Positions 1 through 7,030 of a stretch of DNA of 10,221 nt are shown piece after piece. The notes beneath the pieces were generated by a model that made no database searches, was not told the DNA's origin, and worked only from the letters and a program-made list of their open reading frames with translations. The stretch spans positions 1-10,221 of the forward strand of contig JAVWJP010000029.1 of assembly GCA_036638975.1 (NCBI GenBank), written 5' to 3'. The position numbers and the translations under genes are program-made. Source of the DNA: JAVWJP01 sp036638975. Its GTDB lineage: Bacteria > Bacillota > Clostridia > Oscillospirales > Ruminococcaceae. Numbering within the stretch: position 1 is the first letter of the stretch; each line of letters starts with the position of its first letter.

Positions 1-16
1 GTAAACAAACGGCACG

Positions 17-35
17 CCGCCGCCGCAGGCGGTGG
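17..35. repeat. GC-rich hairpin at left edge
   Basis: Arms at 17-24 and 28-35 pair over 8 bp (one G-T wobble) around a GCA loop. The hairpin lies in a GC island at 11-39 (26 of 29 bases G or C) inside otherwise AT-rich DNA. A second small hairpin, TAAAGC/GCTTTA, follows at 40-55. No T-run follows on the plus strand, so it is not a good terminator for a gene arriving from the left. It could be the end of a gene, a repeat element or a degraded terminator lying mostly outside the window. Confidence 0.35.
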
Positions 36-154
36 GGGCTAAAGCTAAGGCTTTATCGCTACTACTATTTCAGCACATTATCACCAAAAAAGCAATGTTT
101 TTTTGTCATTTGTGAAATTTATTAAACAAATTTATTAAAAATTCTGTTTGCCTA

Positions 155-182
155 TTGCATTTTATTTAAAAATGTATAGAAT
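155..182 (+). promoter_or_regulatory. Candidate sigma-A promoter of groESL
   Basis: The best pair is TTGCAT (155-160) and TAGAAT (177-182) with a 16-base spacer. An alternative -10, TATAGA, sits at 175-180. The predicted start near 189 falls at the first base of the CIRCE element, the usual arrangement for HrcA-repressed groESL promoters. The -35 is weak (3 of 6), so the exact hexamers are uncertain. The rest of bases 56-154 is AT-rich and I see no gene in it. Confidence 0.55.
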
Positions 183-187
183 AGTAG

Positions 188-214
188 TTGGCACTCAAAG
201 ACAAAGAGTGCTAA
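188..214 (+). promoter_or_regulatory. CIRCE element (HrcA operator)
   Basis: Arms TTGGCACTC (188-196) and GAGTGCTAA (206-214) are separated by exactly 9 bases. This matches the CIRCE consensus TTAGCACTC-N9-GAGTGCTAA except for one base in the left arm (G for A). CIRCE is the binding site of the HrcA repressor, which represses groE and dnaK operons until heat shock. The site overlaps the predicted start of transcription and lies 41 bases before the groES start codon, as expected. Confidence 0.96.
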
Positions 215-255
215 GATAAGCTTAAAAAATATTTTATATACAGGAGGAAAAAGCA

Positions 256-540
256 ATGAAAATTAAACCATTGGCAGACAGAGTAGTAGTAAAAATGACA
301 GAAGCAGAAGAAACCACAAAAAGCGGTATAATACTTGCGGGAAGCGCAAAAGAAAAGCCGCAGGTGGCAGAAGTTGTAGCAGTAGGTCCGGGCGGGACAG
401 TTGACGGCAAAGAAGTAAAAATGTACTTAAAAACCGGCGACAAGGTTCTTATGAGCAAATATTCGGGCACCGAGGTAAAGCTTGACGGCACAGAGTACAC
501 CATTGTGCGCCAAGATGACATTTTGGCAATAGTAGAATAA
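256..540 (+). CDS. groES: Co-chaperonin GroES (Hsp10)
   Basis: This 94-residue protein is the heptameric lid of the GroEL folding chamber in the cytoplasm. It has the family's usual length. The N-terminal MKIKPLADRVVVK strand is typical. The mobile loop (about residues 16-34) carries the hydrophobic I25-I26-L27 tripeptide that docks on the GroEL apical domain, and GPGG at about 44-47 is also typical. The C-terminal YTIVRQDDILAIVE closes the beta-barrel. The start is fixed by AGGAGG at 242-247, eight bases before ATG. The gene is first in the operon, 34 bases before groL, and sits under the CIRCE element, so HrcA-controlled heat induction is expected. Nothing is unusual about it. Confidence 0.98.
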   Translation: MKIKPLADRVVVKMTEAEETTKSGIILAGSAKEKPQVAEVVAVGPGGTVDGKEVKMYLKTGDKVLMSKYSGTEVKLDGTEYTIVRQDDILAIVE

Positions 541-574
541 CACAAAACAAGATTATATTAGGAGGAATTTCATT

Positions 575-2203
575 ATGGCAAAACAGATTATTTACGGTGA
601 GGAAGCCCGCAAGGCGCTTCAGCTGGGTATAGATAAGCTTACAGATACCGTCAAGATTACGCTGGGCCCCAAGGGGCGCAATGTTGTGCTTGATAAAAAA
701 TTCGGCGCACCGCTTATAACAAACGACGGTGTTACCATTGCAAAAGAGATAGAGCTTGAGGATGCGTTTGAAAACATGGGCGCGCAGCTTGTTAAAGAAG
801 TTGCAACAAAAACAAACGACGCAGCGGGCGACGGCACTACAACAGCTACACTTCTTGCACAGGCGCTGGTGCGCGAGGGCATGAAAAACGTTGCGGCGGG
901 TGCAAACCCAATGGTAATTAAAAAGGGCATGAAGAAGGCTTCTGACGCGGCAGTAGACGCGGTAAAAGCAAGCTCTCGCCTTGTTTCGGGTTCTGAGGAT
1001 ATCGCAAGAGTTGCAACAATATCATGCGGAGATGAAACCATAGGCACTCTTATAAGCGAGGCTATGGATAAGGTTTCGGCAGACGGCGTTATAACAATAG
1101 AGGAGTCTAAAACAGCAGAAACCTACAGTGAAGTAGTTGAGGGTATGCAGTTTGACAGAGGCTATATTTCACCGTATATGGTAACTGATACCGACAAGAT
1201 GGAAGCTGTAATTGACGATGCGCTAATTCTTATCACCGACAAAAAAATCTCGGCAATTCAAGATTTGCTGCCGCTTTTAGAGCAGATTGTTCAGTCGGGC
1301 AAAAAGCTTGTTATAATAGCCGAGGATATAGAGGGCGAGGCGCTTACGACACTGCTTGTAAACCGTCTGCGCGGTACATTTGTTTGTGTTGCAGTTAAAG
1401 CACCGGGCTTTGGCGACAGACGCAAGGAGATGCTTCAAGATATAGCCGTTCTTACAGGCGGGCAGGTTATAAGCGATGAGCTTGGCTTAGAGCTTAAAGA
1501 AACCACTATGGAGCAGCTTGGACACGCACGTCAGGTTAAGGTTCAAAAAGAGAATACCATTATTGTTGACGGTGCAGGAGATTCCAAAGAAATTAAAGCT
1601 CGTGTTGCGCAGATTCGTGCCCAGATTGAAGCCACTACCTCAGATTTTGACCGCGAGAAGCTGCAAGAGCGCCTTGCAAAGCTTGCAGGCGGCGTAGCGG
1701 TTATAAAGGTAGGCGCAGCTACCGAGATTGAAATGAAAGAAAAGAAGCTCCGCATAGAGGACGCTTTGGCAGCAACAAAGGCGGGGCTTGAAGAAGGCAT
1801 AGTTTCCGGCGGCGGTGTTGCACTGCTTAACGCTATTGCGGCTGTAGAAAAACTGCTTACTGTAGTTGACGATGATGAAAAAACAGGCGTACGCATTGTT
1901 GCAAAAGCACTAGAGGAGCCTATTCGTCAAATTGCAATTAACGCAGGTGTAGACGGCTCTGTTATAGTTGATAAAATAAAACGTTCTCGCAAAATGGGCT
2001 ACGGCTACGATGCTTACAAAGAGATTTACGTTGACATGATTTCTGCCGGCATAGTAGACCCGACTAAGGTTACACGCTGTGCACTGCAAAATGCTGTTTC
2101 TGTAGCGGCTATGGTGCTAACCACCGAGAGCCTTGTTGCAGATATTAAAGAAGAAAACCCCGCTCCGCAAATGCAGGGCGGCGGCATGGGCGGTATGTAC
2201 TAA
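575..2203 (+). CDS. groL: Chaperonin GroEL (Hsp60)
   Basis: This 542-residue ATP-driven chaperonin forms the double-ring folding chamber capped by GroES. Equatorial ATP-site motifs are present: GPKGRNV at 31-37, NDGVTIAKEIEL at 50-61 and the GDGTTTAT loop at 85-92. The apical domain contains the KISAIQDLLPLLE helix. The late motif GAATEIEMKEKKLRIEDAL is the hydrolysis-site region. The C-terminal tail is the usual GGGMGGMY. The conserved AAVEEGI-type stretch reads AGLEEGIVSGGG here, a small deviation from the classical chaperonin signature. GGAGG at 561-565 lies nine bases before ATG and supports the start. The gene is cotranscribed with groES, and a small membrane-protein gene begins on the base after its stop codon. 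Confidence 0.98.
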   Translation: MAKQIIYGEEARKALQLGIDKLTDTVKITLGPKGRNVVLDKKFGAPLITNDGVTIAKEIELEDAFENMGAQLVKEVATKTNDAAGDGTTTATLLAQALVREGMKNVAAGANPMVIKKGMKKASDAAVDAVKASSRLVSGSEDIARVATISCGDETIGTLISEAMDKVSADGVITIEESKTAETYSEVVEGMQFDRGYISPYMVTDTDKMEAVIDDALILITDKKISAIQDLLPLLEQIVQSGKKLVIIAEDIEGEALTTLLVNRLRGTFVCVAVKAPGFGDRRKEMLQDIAVLTGGQVISDELGLELKETTMEQLGHARQVKVQKENTIIVDGAGDSKEIKARVAQIRAQIEATTSDFDREKLQERLAKLAGGVAVIKVGAATEIEMKEKKLRIEDALAATKAGLEEGIVSGGGVALLNAIAAVEKLLTVVDDDEKTGVRIVAKALEEPIRQIAINAGVDGSVIVDKIKRSRKMGYGYDAYKEIYVDMISAGIVDPTKVTRCALQNAVSVAAMVLTTESLVADIKEENPAPQMQGGGMGGMY

Positions 2204-2509
2204 ATGACAGGTTCGATTGATTTGCTTTTGGCGATAGGCTTTTTAGTACTTGGAATAGCCCTTCGCATGGGTAAGGGTGCCGACCTTGTTTTAGGCAAAG
2301 ACCCCGAGATTAGAGCAAAATACAACGAAGCCGAAAGCCTAAAATTCTTTTCTACCTTGTTGTTTGCACTTTCGGCTTGCGACTGGCTTTGTGTTTTGGC
2401 GGGCAAACTGCAAAATAACACCTTGCTTAGCGTGGGCGTTGGGCTTAACATTGTAGTTATGGTGTTTGGCATTATTTATTTTGTCAAAAGCAAACGCTTT
2501 CGCAAATAG
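2204..2509 (+). CDS. Small three-helix membrane protein, DUF3784-like
   Basis: This 101-residue hydrophobic protein has three likely membrane segments, at about residues 4-21, 48-67 and 73-94, and a basic tail (KSKRFRK). After helix 1 it reads GKGADLVLGKDPEIRAKYNE. This resembles the GKG...G...E...KY pattern of the DUF3784 family of clostridial and bacillar membrane proteins, which have no known function. The family match is from memory and moderately sure. The ATG follows the groL TAA with no gap, and no clear Shine-Dalgarno is visible in the groL tail (only GGGCGG near 2188-2193). Translation may therefore depend on ribosomes finishing groL. The gene lies before the operon terminator, so it should be heat-shock cotranscribed. 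Good hydropathy and the tight fit between groL and terminator argue that it is real. Confidence 0.82.
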   Translation: MTGSIDLLLAIGFLVLGIALRMGKGADLVLGKDPEIRAKYNEAESLKFFSTLLFALSACDWLCVLAGKLQNNTLLSVGVGLNIVVMVFGIIYFVKSKRFRK

Positions 2510-2523
2510 TATTTATACTTAAT

Positions 2524-2560
2524 AAAGTGCTCTCCGTTTTTTGAACGGAGGGCACTTTTA
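2524..2560 (+). terminator. Terminator of the groESL operon
   Basis: A 15-bp stem (2524-2538 with 2544-2558, one G-T wobble) encloses the loop TTTTG and ends in a short T-run. It begins 14 bases after the stop codon of the small membrane protein. The A-rich left base would also allow some function on the minus strand. Confidence 0.9.
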
Positions 2561-2588
2561 AATGGTTATATTAATTTTTATATAAGCT

Positions 2589-2606
2589 GCGTAAACTTGC
2601 TTACGC
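2589..2606. repeat. Inverted repeat in the groESL-activase intergenic region
   Basis: GCGTAA (2589-2594) and TTACGC (2601-2606) form a perfect 6-bp inverted repeat with a 6-base loop. It lies about 66 bases upstream of the predicted -10 of the activase gene. It could be a protein-binding site or a chance hairpin; nothing in the sequence identifies a regulator. Confidence 0.35.
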
Positions 2607-2671
2607 GCGGGTACAACGTGGTATAAATAATAAAAAAATAGCATAAATATGTAGAAGATTTACAAGAAAAA

Positions 2672-2680
2672 TGTTATAAT
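2672..2680 (+). promoter_or_regulatory. Extended -10 promoter of the activase operon
   Basis: The sequence TGTTATAAT matches the extended -10 consensus TGnTATAAT perfectly, with TATAAT at 2675-2680. The -35 region about 17 bases upstream (TAGAAG near 2652-2657) is weak, which is common for extended -10 promoters. The predicted start near 2687 gives a leader of about 75 bases before the ATG at 2761. Confidence 0.65.
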
Positions 2681-2760
2681 AAATATGTTTATAATATTTT
2701 AAAGGTTATATAGTATGCTAAAATATTTAACGTCAATAATGTATGAAACAGGTGTAAGCG

Positions 2761-5715
2761 ATGTCATTAAGTGTAGGTGTAGATATAGGCTCAACCACGG
2801 TAAAGGTTGTTGTTATGGACGAAACACGCATTGTTTTTAAAGCCTACGAACGACATTTTTCTCAGGTGCGGCAAAAAACAGCCGAGCTTCTTTGTCTTGC
2901 AAAAGCTGCCATAGGCGACGAGGCATTCCCTGTTGCAGTTTCCGGCTCGGCAGGCTTTGGTGTTGCAAAAGCCGCAGGTCTTGCGTTTATACAAGAGGTT
3001 TTTGCTACGGGAGAGGCTATAAGAGCATCTAAAGAGAACATAGATATAGTAATTGAGCTGGGCGGCGAAGATGCAAAGATTCTGTTTTTAACAGGCGGTC
3101 TTGAGGAGCGCATGAACGGAAGCTGTGCGGGCGGAACAGGTGCGTTTATAGACCAAATGGCTACACTTTTAAACGTTACAAACGAAGAGCTTGACGAGCT
3201 TAGCCTTAAAGCACAGCGGGTTCACCCCATAGCCTCACGCTGCGGCGTTTTTGCAAAGTCAGATATACAGCCGCTTTTAAATCAAGGAGCTTCCAAAGAG
3301 GACCTTGCCGCATCAATATTTCAGGCAGTGGTTGACCAAACTATAACGGGCTTGGCACAGGGCAGGCGGATAGAGGGCAAAATAGCTTTTTTGGGCGGTC
3401 CGCTGTTCTTTTTTAAGGGGCTGCAAAAGCGCTTTGCCGAAACCCTAAAGCTAACGGCGGAAAACGCCTTGTTCCCTGACCTTGGGCAGTTTTCGGTCGC
3501 AATAGGCACGGCACTGTATGCGCGTAAAAATGCAGAGCCTATAAGCTGCGATGAGTTGCTTCGCCGTGTTGAGGACAGCACACACGATATACATAATGCG
3601 CGGTATCTGCCACCGCTTTTTGCAAACGAGGACGACTACGAGGCCTTTGCCCGCCGTCATGCCGCCGCGACTACTCCGGAGGTGCCTGCACCCGGCTACA
3701 GCGGTGATGCATACCTTGGCATAGACTGCGGCAGTACAACCACAAAGCTTGTGCTTATAACCGAAAACGATGAGCTTTTATATAAATATTACAGCTCTAA
3801 CCGCGGCAACCCCGTTGATATTGTCTGTGAGCAGCTAAAGCTTGTGCATAAGCTGTGCGAGGGGCATATAAATATTGCTGCCGCTGTTGTTACCGGCTAT
3901 GGCGAGGAGCTTATAAAAAGTGCATTTAACCTTGATGCGGGCATAGTGGAAACAATGGCGCACTATAAAGCGGCAAAGCATTTTTGCCCGAATGTAGATT
4001 TTATTTTGGACATTGGCGGGCAGGATATAAAATGCTTTAAGGTTAAAAACAATTCGGTAGATTCCATTATGCTTAACGAGGCTTGCTCCTCCGGCTGCGG
4101 CTCGTTTATAGAAACCTTTGCGCGCAGCATGGGCTATAGCATCGAAGATTTTTCTAAGCTGGGGATATTTTCGCAGTACCCCGTTGACCTTGGCAGCCGC
4201 TGTACCGTTTTTATGAATTCGTCGGTAAAACAGGCACAAAAAGAGGGCTCACCTGTTCAGGATATATCTGCGGGGCTTTCTATAAGCGTAGTAAAAAACG
4301 CTGTATATAAGGTTATACGCGCGCGCAGTGCCGAGGAGCTGGGCGAGAACATTGTGGTGCAGGGCGGCACTTTTTATAACGATGCCGTGCTTAGAAGCTT
4401 TGAGCGCGAGCTTGGCAAAAATGTAATTCGCCCGCAGATAGCGGGTCTTATGGGTGCTTACGGAGCGGCACTATACGGCAAAACATTGGGAAAGACATCT
4501 TCGTCCGTAATGCCGCTTGCAGAGCTTAGTGCTTTTACACACAGCTCTAAGACGGTAAAATGCGGGCTGTGCAATAACAATTGCAACCTCACCGTCAACA
4601 CCTTCCCCGAAGGCAAAAAATGTATTTCGGGCAACAGGTGCGAGCGCCCTCTGGGTGCTAAAAAATCAGACGAGCTGCCAAACCTTTTTGAATATAAATT
4701 AAAGCGCTTGCTTGCGCTTAAAAACGAGCAGGGCAGCGGCAGGCGTGGTAGCATAGGTATTCCGCTTGCTCTTGCAATGTATGAGAATTTGCCGTTTTGG
4801 CACGCGTTTTTTACGTCACTTGGGTTTAAAGTGGTAATTTCAGATGTTTCATCTGCCGAGCTTTACAGTACAGGGCGCTATACCATACCGTCCGATACCG
4901 TGTGCTACCCCGCAAAGCTTATGCACGGGCATATAGAGAACCTTTTGGAGAAAAAGGTAGATGCTATATTTTACCCATGCTTAACCTACAATTTTGACGA
5001 GAAAAAAGGTGACAATCACTACAACTGTCCCGTTGTGGCTTATTATTCAGAGCTTATGAAGGCGAACATAACACGTCTTGACGAGGTCAATTTTTTGTAC
5101 CCATACTTTGGGCTGCACAGACCTAATGATTTTACAAAAAAGGCTTACGAATATTTAAAAAAATATTATCCCGACTTAAAGCGCGGCGAAGTAAAAGATG
5201 CATCACAAAAGGCGTATGAGGTTTATTACCGCCGGCAAGATGAGCTTCGCGCAGAGGGTGCTCGTGCCATAGCCATTGCACGAGAAAAGGGGCTGCAAAT
5301 GGTTGTGCTTGCAGGGCGTCCGTACCACATAGATCCGGAAATTAACCACGCTATAGACAGGCTTATTTCATCGTTTGGCATAGTTATTTTAACCGAGGAC
5401 GCTGTGGCGGGGCTTGTAGAACCGCAAAAAGTCAATGTGCTTAACCAGTGGACATATCACGCAAGACTTTATAATGCCGCTAAATATTGCACCTTAAACC
5501 CCGATACCGAGCTTATACAGCTTGTTTCGTTCGGCTGCGGCATAGATGCCATTACAACTGACGAGGTGCGCGAGATTATGGAGCGGGCGGGCAGACTTTA
5601 TACCCAGCTTAAAATAGACGAGATAAACAATTTGGGAGCAGTTAAAATTCGCATTCGCAGCCTTTTGGGTGCTGTGGAGGAGCGTAGACTCTCGTCGCAG
5701 AGGAGTGAAGATTAG
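2761..5715 (+). CDS. Tandem BadF/HgdC-type activase with Cys-rich linker and DUF2229 domain
   Basis: This 984-residue cytoplasmic protein belongs to the 'CoA-substrate-specific enzyme activase-related' family (BcrAD_BadFG ATPase twice plus DUF2229; COG1924/COG3580 type). Activase 1 (about 1-255) has phosphate motif VGVDIGSTTVK at 6-15, ELGGEDAK at 99-106, cluster cysteines C122 (SCAGGTG) and C161 (SRCGVFAKS), and LGGPL at 211-215. Activase 2 (about 316-575) has LGIDCGSTTTK, LDIGGQDIK at 416-424, C442, an extra C446, C481 (SRCTVF) and VQGGTF. A linker holds C601, C604, C608, C621 and C627. DUF2229 (about 663-850) begins GSIGIPLAL and keeps C715, PAKL and HGH. The C-terminal region has the RPYHIDPEINH motif and C926. 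Known activases use ATP hydrolysis to push a low-potential electron from a [4Fe-4S] cluster into a partner dehydratase. The substrate here is unknown. AGGTG at 2750-2754 supports the ATG. The stop overlaps the next start by one base. Confidence 0.92.
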   Translation: MSLSVGVDIGSTTVKVVVMDETRIVFKAYERHFSQVRQKTAELLCLAKAAIGDEAFPVAVSGSAGFGVAKAAGLAFIQEVFATGEAIRASKENIDIVIELGGEDAKILFLTGGLEERMNGSCAGGTGAFIDQMATLLNVTNEELDELSLKAQRVHPIASRCGVFAKSDIQPLLNQGASKEDLAASIFQAVVDQTITGLAQGRRIEGKIAFLGGPLFFFKGLQKRFAETLKLTAENALFPDLGQFSVAIGTALYARKNAEPISCDELLRRVEDSTHDIHNARYLPPLFANEDDYEAFARRHAAATTPEVPAPGYSGDAYLGIDCGSTTTKLVLITENDELLYKYYSSNRGNPVDIVCEQLKLVHKLCEGHINIAAAVVTGYGEELIKSAFNLDAGIVETMAHYKAAKHFCPNVDFILDIGGQDIKCFKVKNNSVDSIMLNEACSSGCGSFIETFARSMGYSIEDFSKLGIFSQYPVDLGSRCTVFMNSSVKQAQKEGSPVQDISAGLSISVVKNAVYKVIRARSAEELGENIVVQGGTFYNDAVLRSFERELGKNVIRPQIAGLMGAYGAALYGKTLGKTSSSVMPLAELSAFTHSSKTVKCGLCNNNCNLTVNTFPEGKKCISGNRCERPLGAKKSDELPNLFEYKLKRLLALKNEQGSGRRGSIGIPLALAMYENLPFWHAFFTSLGFKVVISDVSSAELYSTGRYTIPSDTVCYPAKLMHGHIENLLEKKVDAIFYPCLTYNFDEKKGDNHYNCPVVAYYSELMKANITRLDEVNFLYPYFGLHRPNDFTKKAYEYLKKYYPDLKRGEVKDASQKAYEVYYRRQDELRAEGARAIAIAREKGLQMVVLAGRPYHIDPEINHAIDRLISSFGIVILTEDAVAGLVEPQKVNVLNQWTYHARLYNAAKYCTLNPDTELIQLVSFGCGIDAITTDEVREIMERAGRLYTQLKIDEINNLGAVKIRIRSLLGAVEERRLSSQRSED

Positions 5716-5717
5716 TG
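5701..5717 (+). promoter_or_regulatory. RBS and one-base overlap start of the dehydratase-like gene
   Basis: AGGAG at 5701-5705 lies nine bases before a GTG start at 5715-5717. The last base of the upstream TAG stop (5713-5715) is also the first base of this GTG. The strong RBS, the overlap and the absence of a nearby ATG settle the start and point to coupled translation of the two proteins. Confidence 0.85.
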
Positions 5718-6959
5718 GAGCAGAATTACCCTGTTTTTACCGAAGAAATGAAGAAAACTCACACTGTACTGCTGCCTATGATGCTGCCGATTCACTTTAC
5801 ATTTATGCAGCGTATTTTGAACAAGTTTGGCTATAAAACCGAGCTTTTAACAAATGACAGCCGCGACGTTGTAAACGAAGGGCTTAAAAATGTACATAAT
5901 GACACCTGTTACCCTGCGCTGTTGGTAATAGGGCAGATGCTATCGGCTTTAAAAAGCGGGCGGTATGACACCGACAAGGTTGCGCTTATGATAACCCAGA
6001 CGGGCGGTGGCTGCCGCGCTTCAAACTATATTTTTCTTTTGCGCAAGGCACTTATAAAAAGCGGCTTCGGCAATGTTCCGGTTATCTCGCTTAATTTTTC
6101 GGGGCTTGAAAGCAGCCCGGGCTTTAAGCTTAGCCTGCCCATGATAACCCGTCTTGTCTATGCTGTTGTGCTTGGAGATTTTTTAATGCTGCTGTGTAAC
6201 CAGTGCAAGCCGTATGAGCGCGAAAAGGGTGCTACCGATGCCCTTGTAAAAAGGTGGCAGGACATAATTTTGCAAAGCTGGGGTGACGCAACGCTTATAA
6301 GCTATAAAAAAGTAAAAGCACTTTACCCGCGTATACTGGAAGATTTTGCTGCTATACCAAAAACCGGTGAGAAAAAAGTAAAGGTCGGCATAGTGGGAGA
6401 AATTTATATCAAATATTCGCCTATGGGCAACAACCACTTAGAGGATTTTTTATTGTCTGAGGGGGCAGAGGCGGTTGTGCCGGGGCTTATAGATTTTTGC
6501 CTTTACTGCATATATAATACAATAGAGGACAAGCGGCTTTACGGCGGCGGAGGGGTAAAATATTATGCTTTTAAAATAGCGTATAAATATTTTTTAAAAA
6601 AGCAGCACGATATGCTTAATGCTATACGAGGTCATGGGGCTTTTGCGGCATCTATGCCGTTTGAAGACGTAAACAGGCTTGCGGGGCAATATATAAGCCG
6701 CGGAGTAAAAATGGGAGAGGGCTGGCTTTTAACAGTTGAAATGGCAGAGCTTTTAGAGGAGGGAGTACAAAACATAGTTTGTACTCAGCCATTTGGCTGC
6801 CTGCCAAACCACATAGTGGGCAAGGGTATGATAAATAAAATTAAGGCAAAGCACCCGGAGGCAAACATTGTGGCTATAGATTACGACCCGGGAGCCAGCG
6901 AGATTAACCAGCAAAACCGCATTAAAATGATGCTTGCCAATGCAAAACTTCCGCAGTAG
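5715..6959 (+). CDS. 2-hydroxyacyl-CoA dehydratase-like protein (COG3581 type)
   Basis: This 414-residue cytoplasmic protein, starting at GTG, resembles the C-terminal part of the long fused activase-related proteins found in many anaerobes (2-hydroxyacyl-CoA dehydratase D-component-like). Visible motifs are LLPMMLPIHF at 19-28, NDTCYPALL (C65), TQTGGGCRASNY (C100), a CNQC pair (C161, C164), IDFCLYC (C262, C265), and CTQPFGCLPNHIVGKGM (C356, C362). IDYDPGASEINQQNRIKMM follows near the C-terminus. C65, C100 and C356/C362 are the best candidates for iron-sulfur ligands; this is inference. The upstream tandem activase is the obvious electron donor. No CoA-transferase or alpha/beta dehydratase pair is nearby, so the substrate cannot be named, and it need not be a 2-hydroxyacyl-CoA. 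The gene ends one base before a strong terminator. Confidence 0.88.
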   Translation: MEQNYPVFTEEMKKTHTVLLPMMLPIHFTFMQRILNKFGYKTELLTNDSRDVVNEGLKNVHNDTCYPALLVIGQMLSALKSGRYDTDKVALMITQTGGGCRASNYIFLLRKALIKSGFGNVPVISLNFSGLESSPGFKLSLPMITRLVYAVVLGDFLMLLCNQCKPYEREKGATDALVKRWQDIILQSWGDATLISYKKVKALYPRILEDFAAIPKTGEKKVKVGIVGEIYIKYSPMGNNHLEDFLLSEGAEAVVPGLIDFCLYCIYNTIEDKRLYGGGGVKYYAFKIAYKYFLKKQHDMLNAIRGHGAFAASMPFEDVNRLAGQYISRGVKMGEGWLLTVEMAELLEEGVQNIVCTQPFGCLPNHIVGKGMINKIKAKHPEANIVAIDYDPGASEINQQNRIKMMLANAKLPQ

Positions 6960-6962
6960 CTA

Positions 6963-7004
6963 AAAAAACAATGCCCGCGCCGTAAAGCGCAGGCATTGTT
7001 TTTT
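6963..7004. terminator. Bidirectional terminator between activase operon and bioY
   Basis: The core stem pairs CAATGCC (6969-6975) with GGCATTG (6992-6998), then continues past one mismatch through GCGC/GCGC (6977-6980 with 6987-6990) around a 6-base loop. A run of A (6963-6968) and a run of T (6999-7004) flank it, so a U-tract exists on either strand. It lies between convergent genes and can end both. Confidence 0.93.
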
Positions 7005-7030
7005 GCACATCTATATGAGGACATAAATGT

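Noticed and set aside
101..120. TTTTGTCATTT upstream of groES, similar to the inverse of the TGACAAA repeats near 9881
   Set aside because: A ten-base match between AT-rich non-coding regions is expected by chance in a window of this size.
1543..1896. Ser/Ala-rich antisense frames within groL and the chemoreceptor gene
   Set aside because: These are typical antisense shadows of Ala/Lys/Glu-rich coding sequence, with no ribosome binding site or family likeness.
2715..2840. Plus-strand frame of about 41 codons starting at 2715 and running into the activase gene in another frame
   Set aside because: It has no ribosome binding site and mostly overlaps the activase N-terminus, whose own motif and start are clear.
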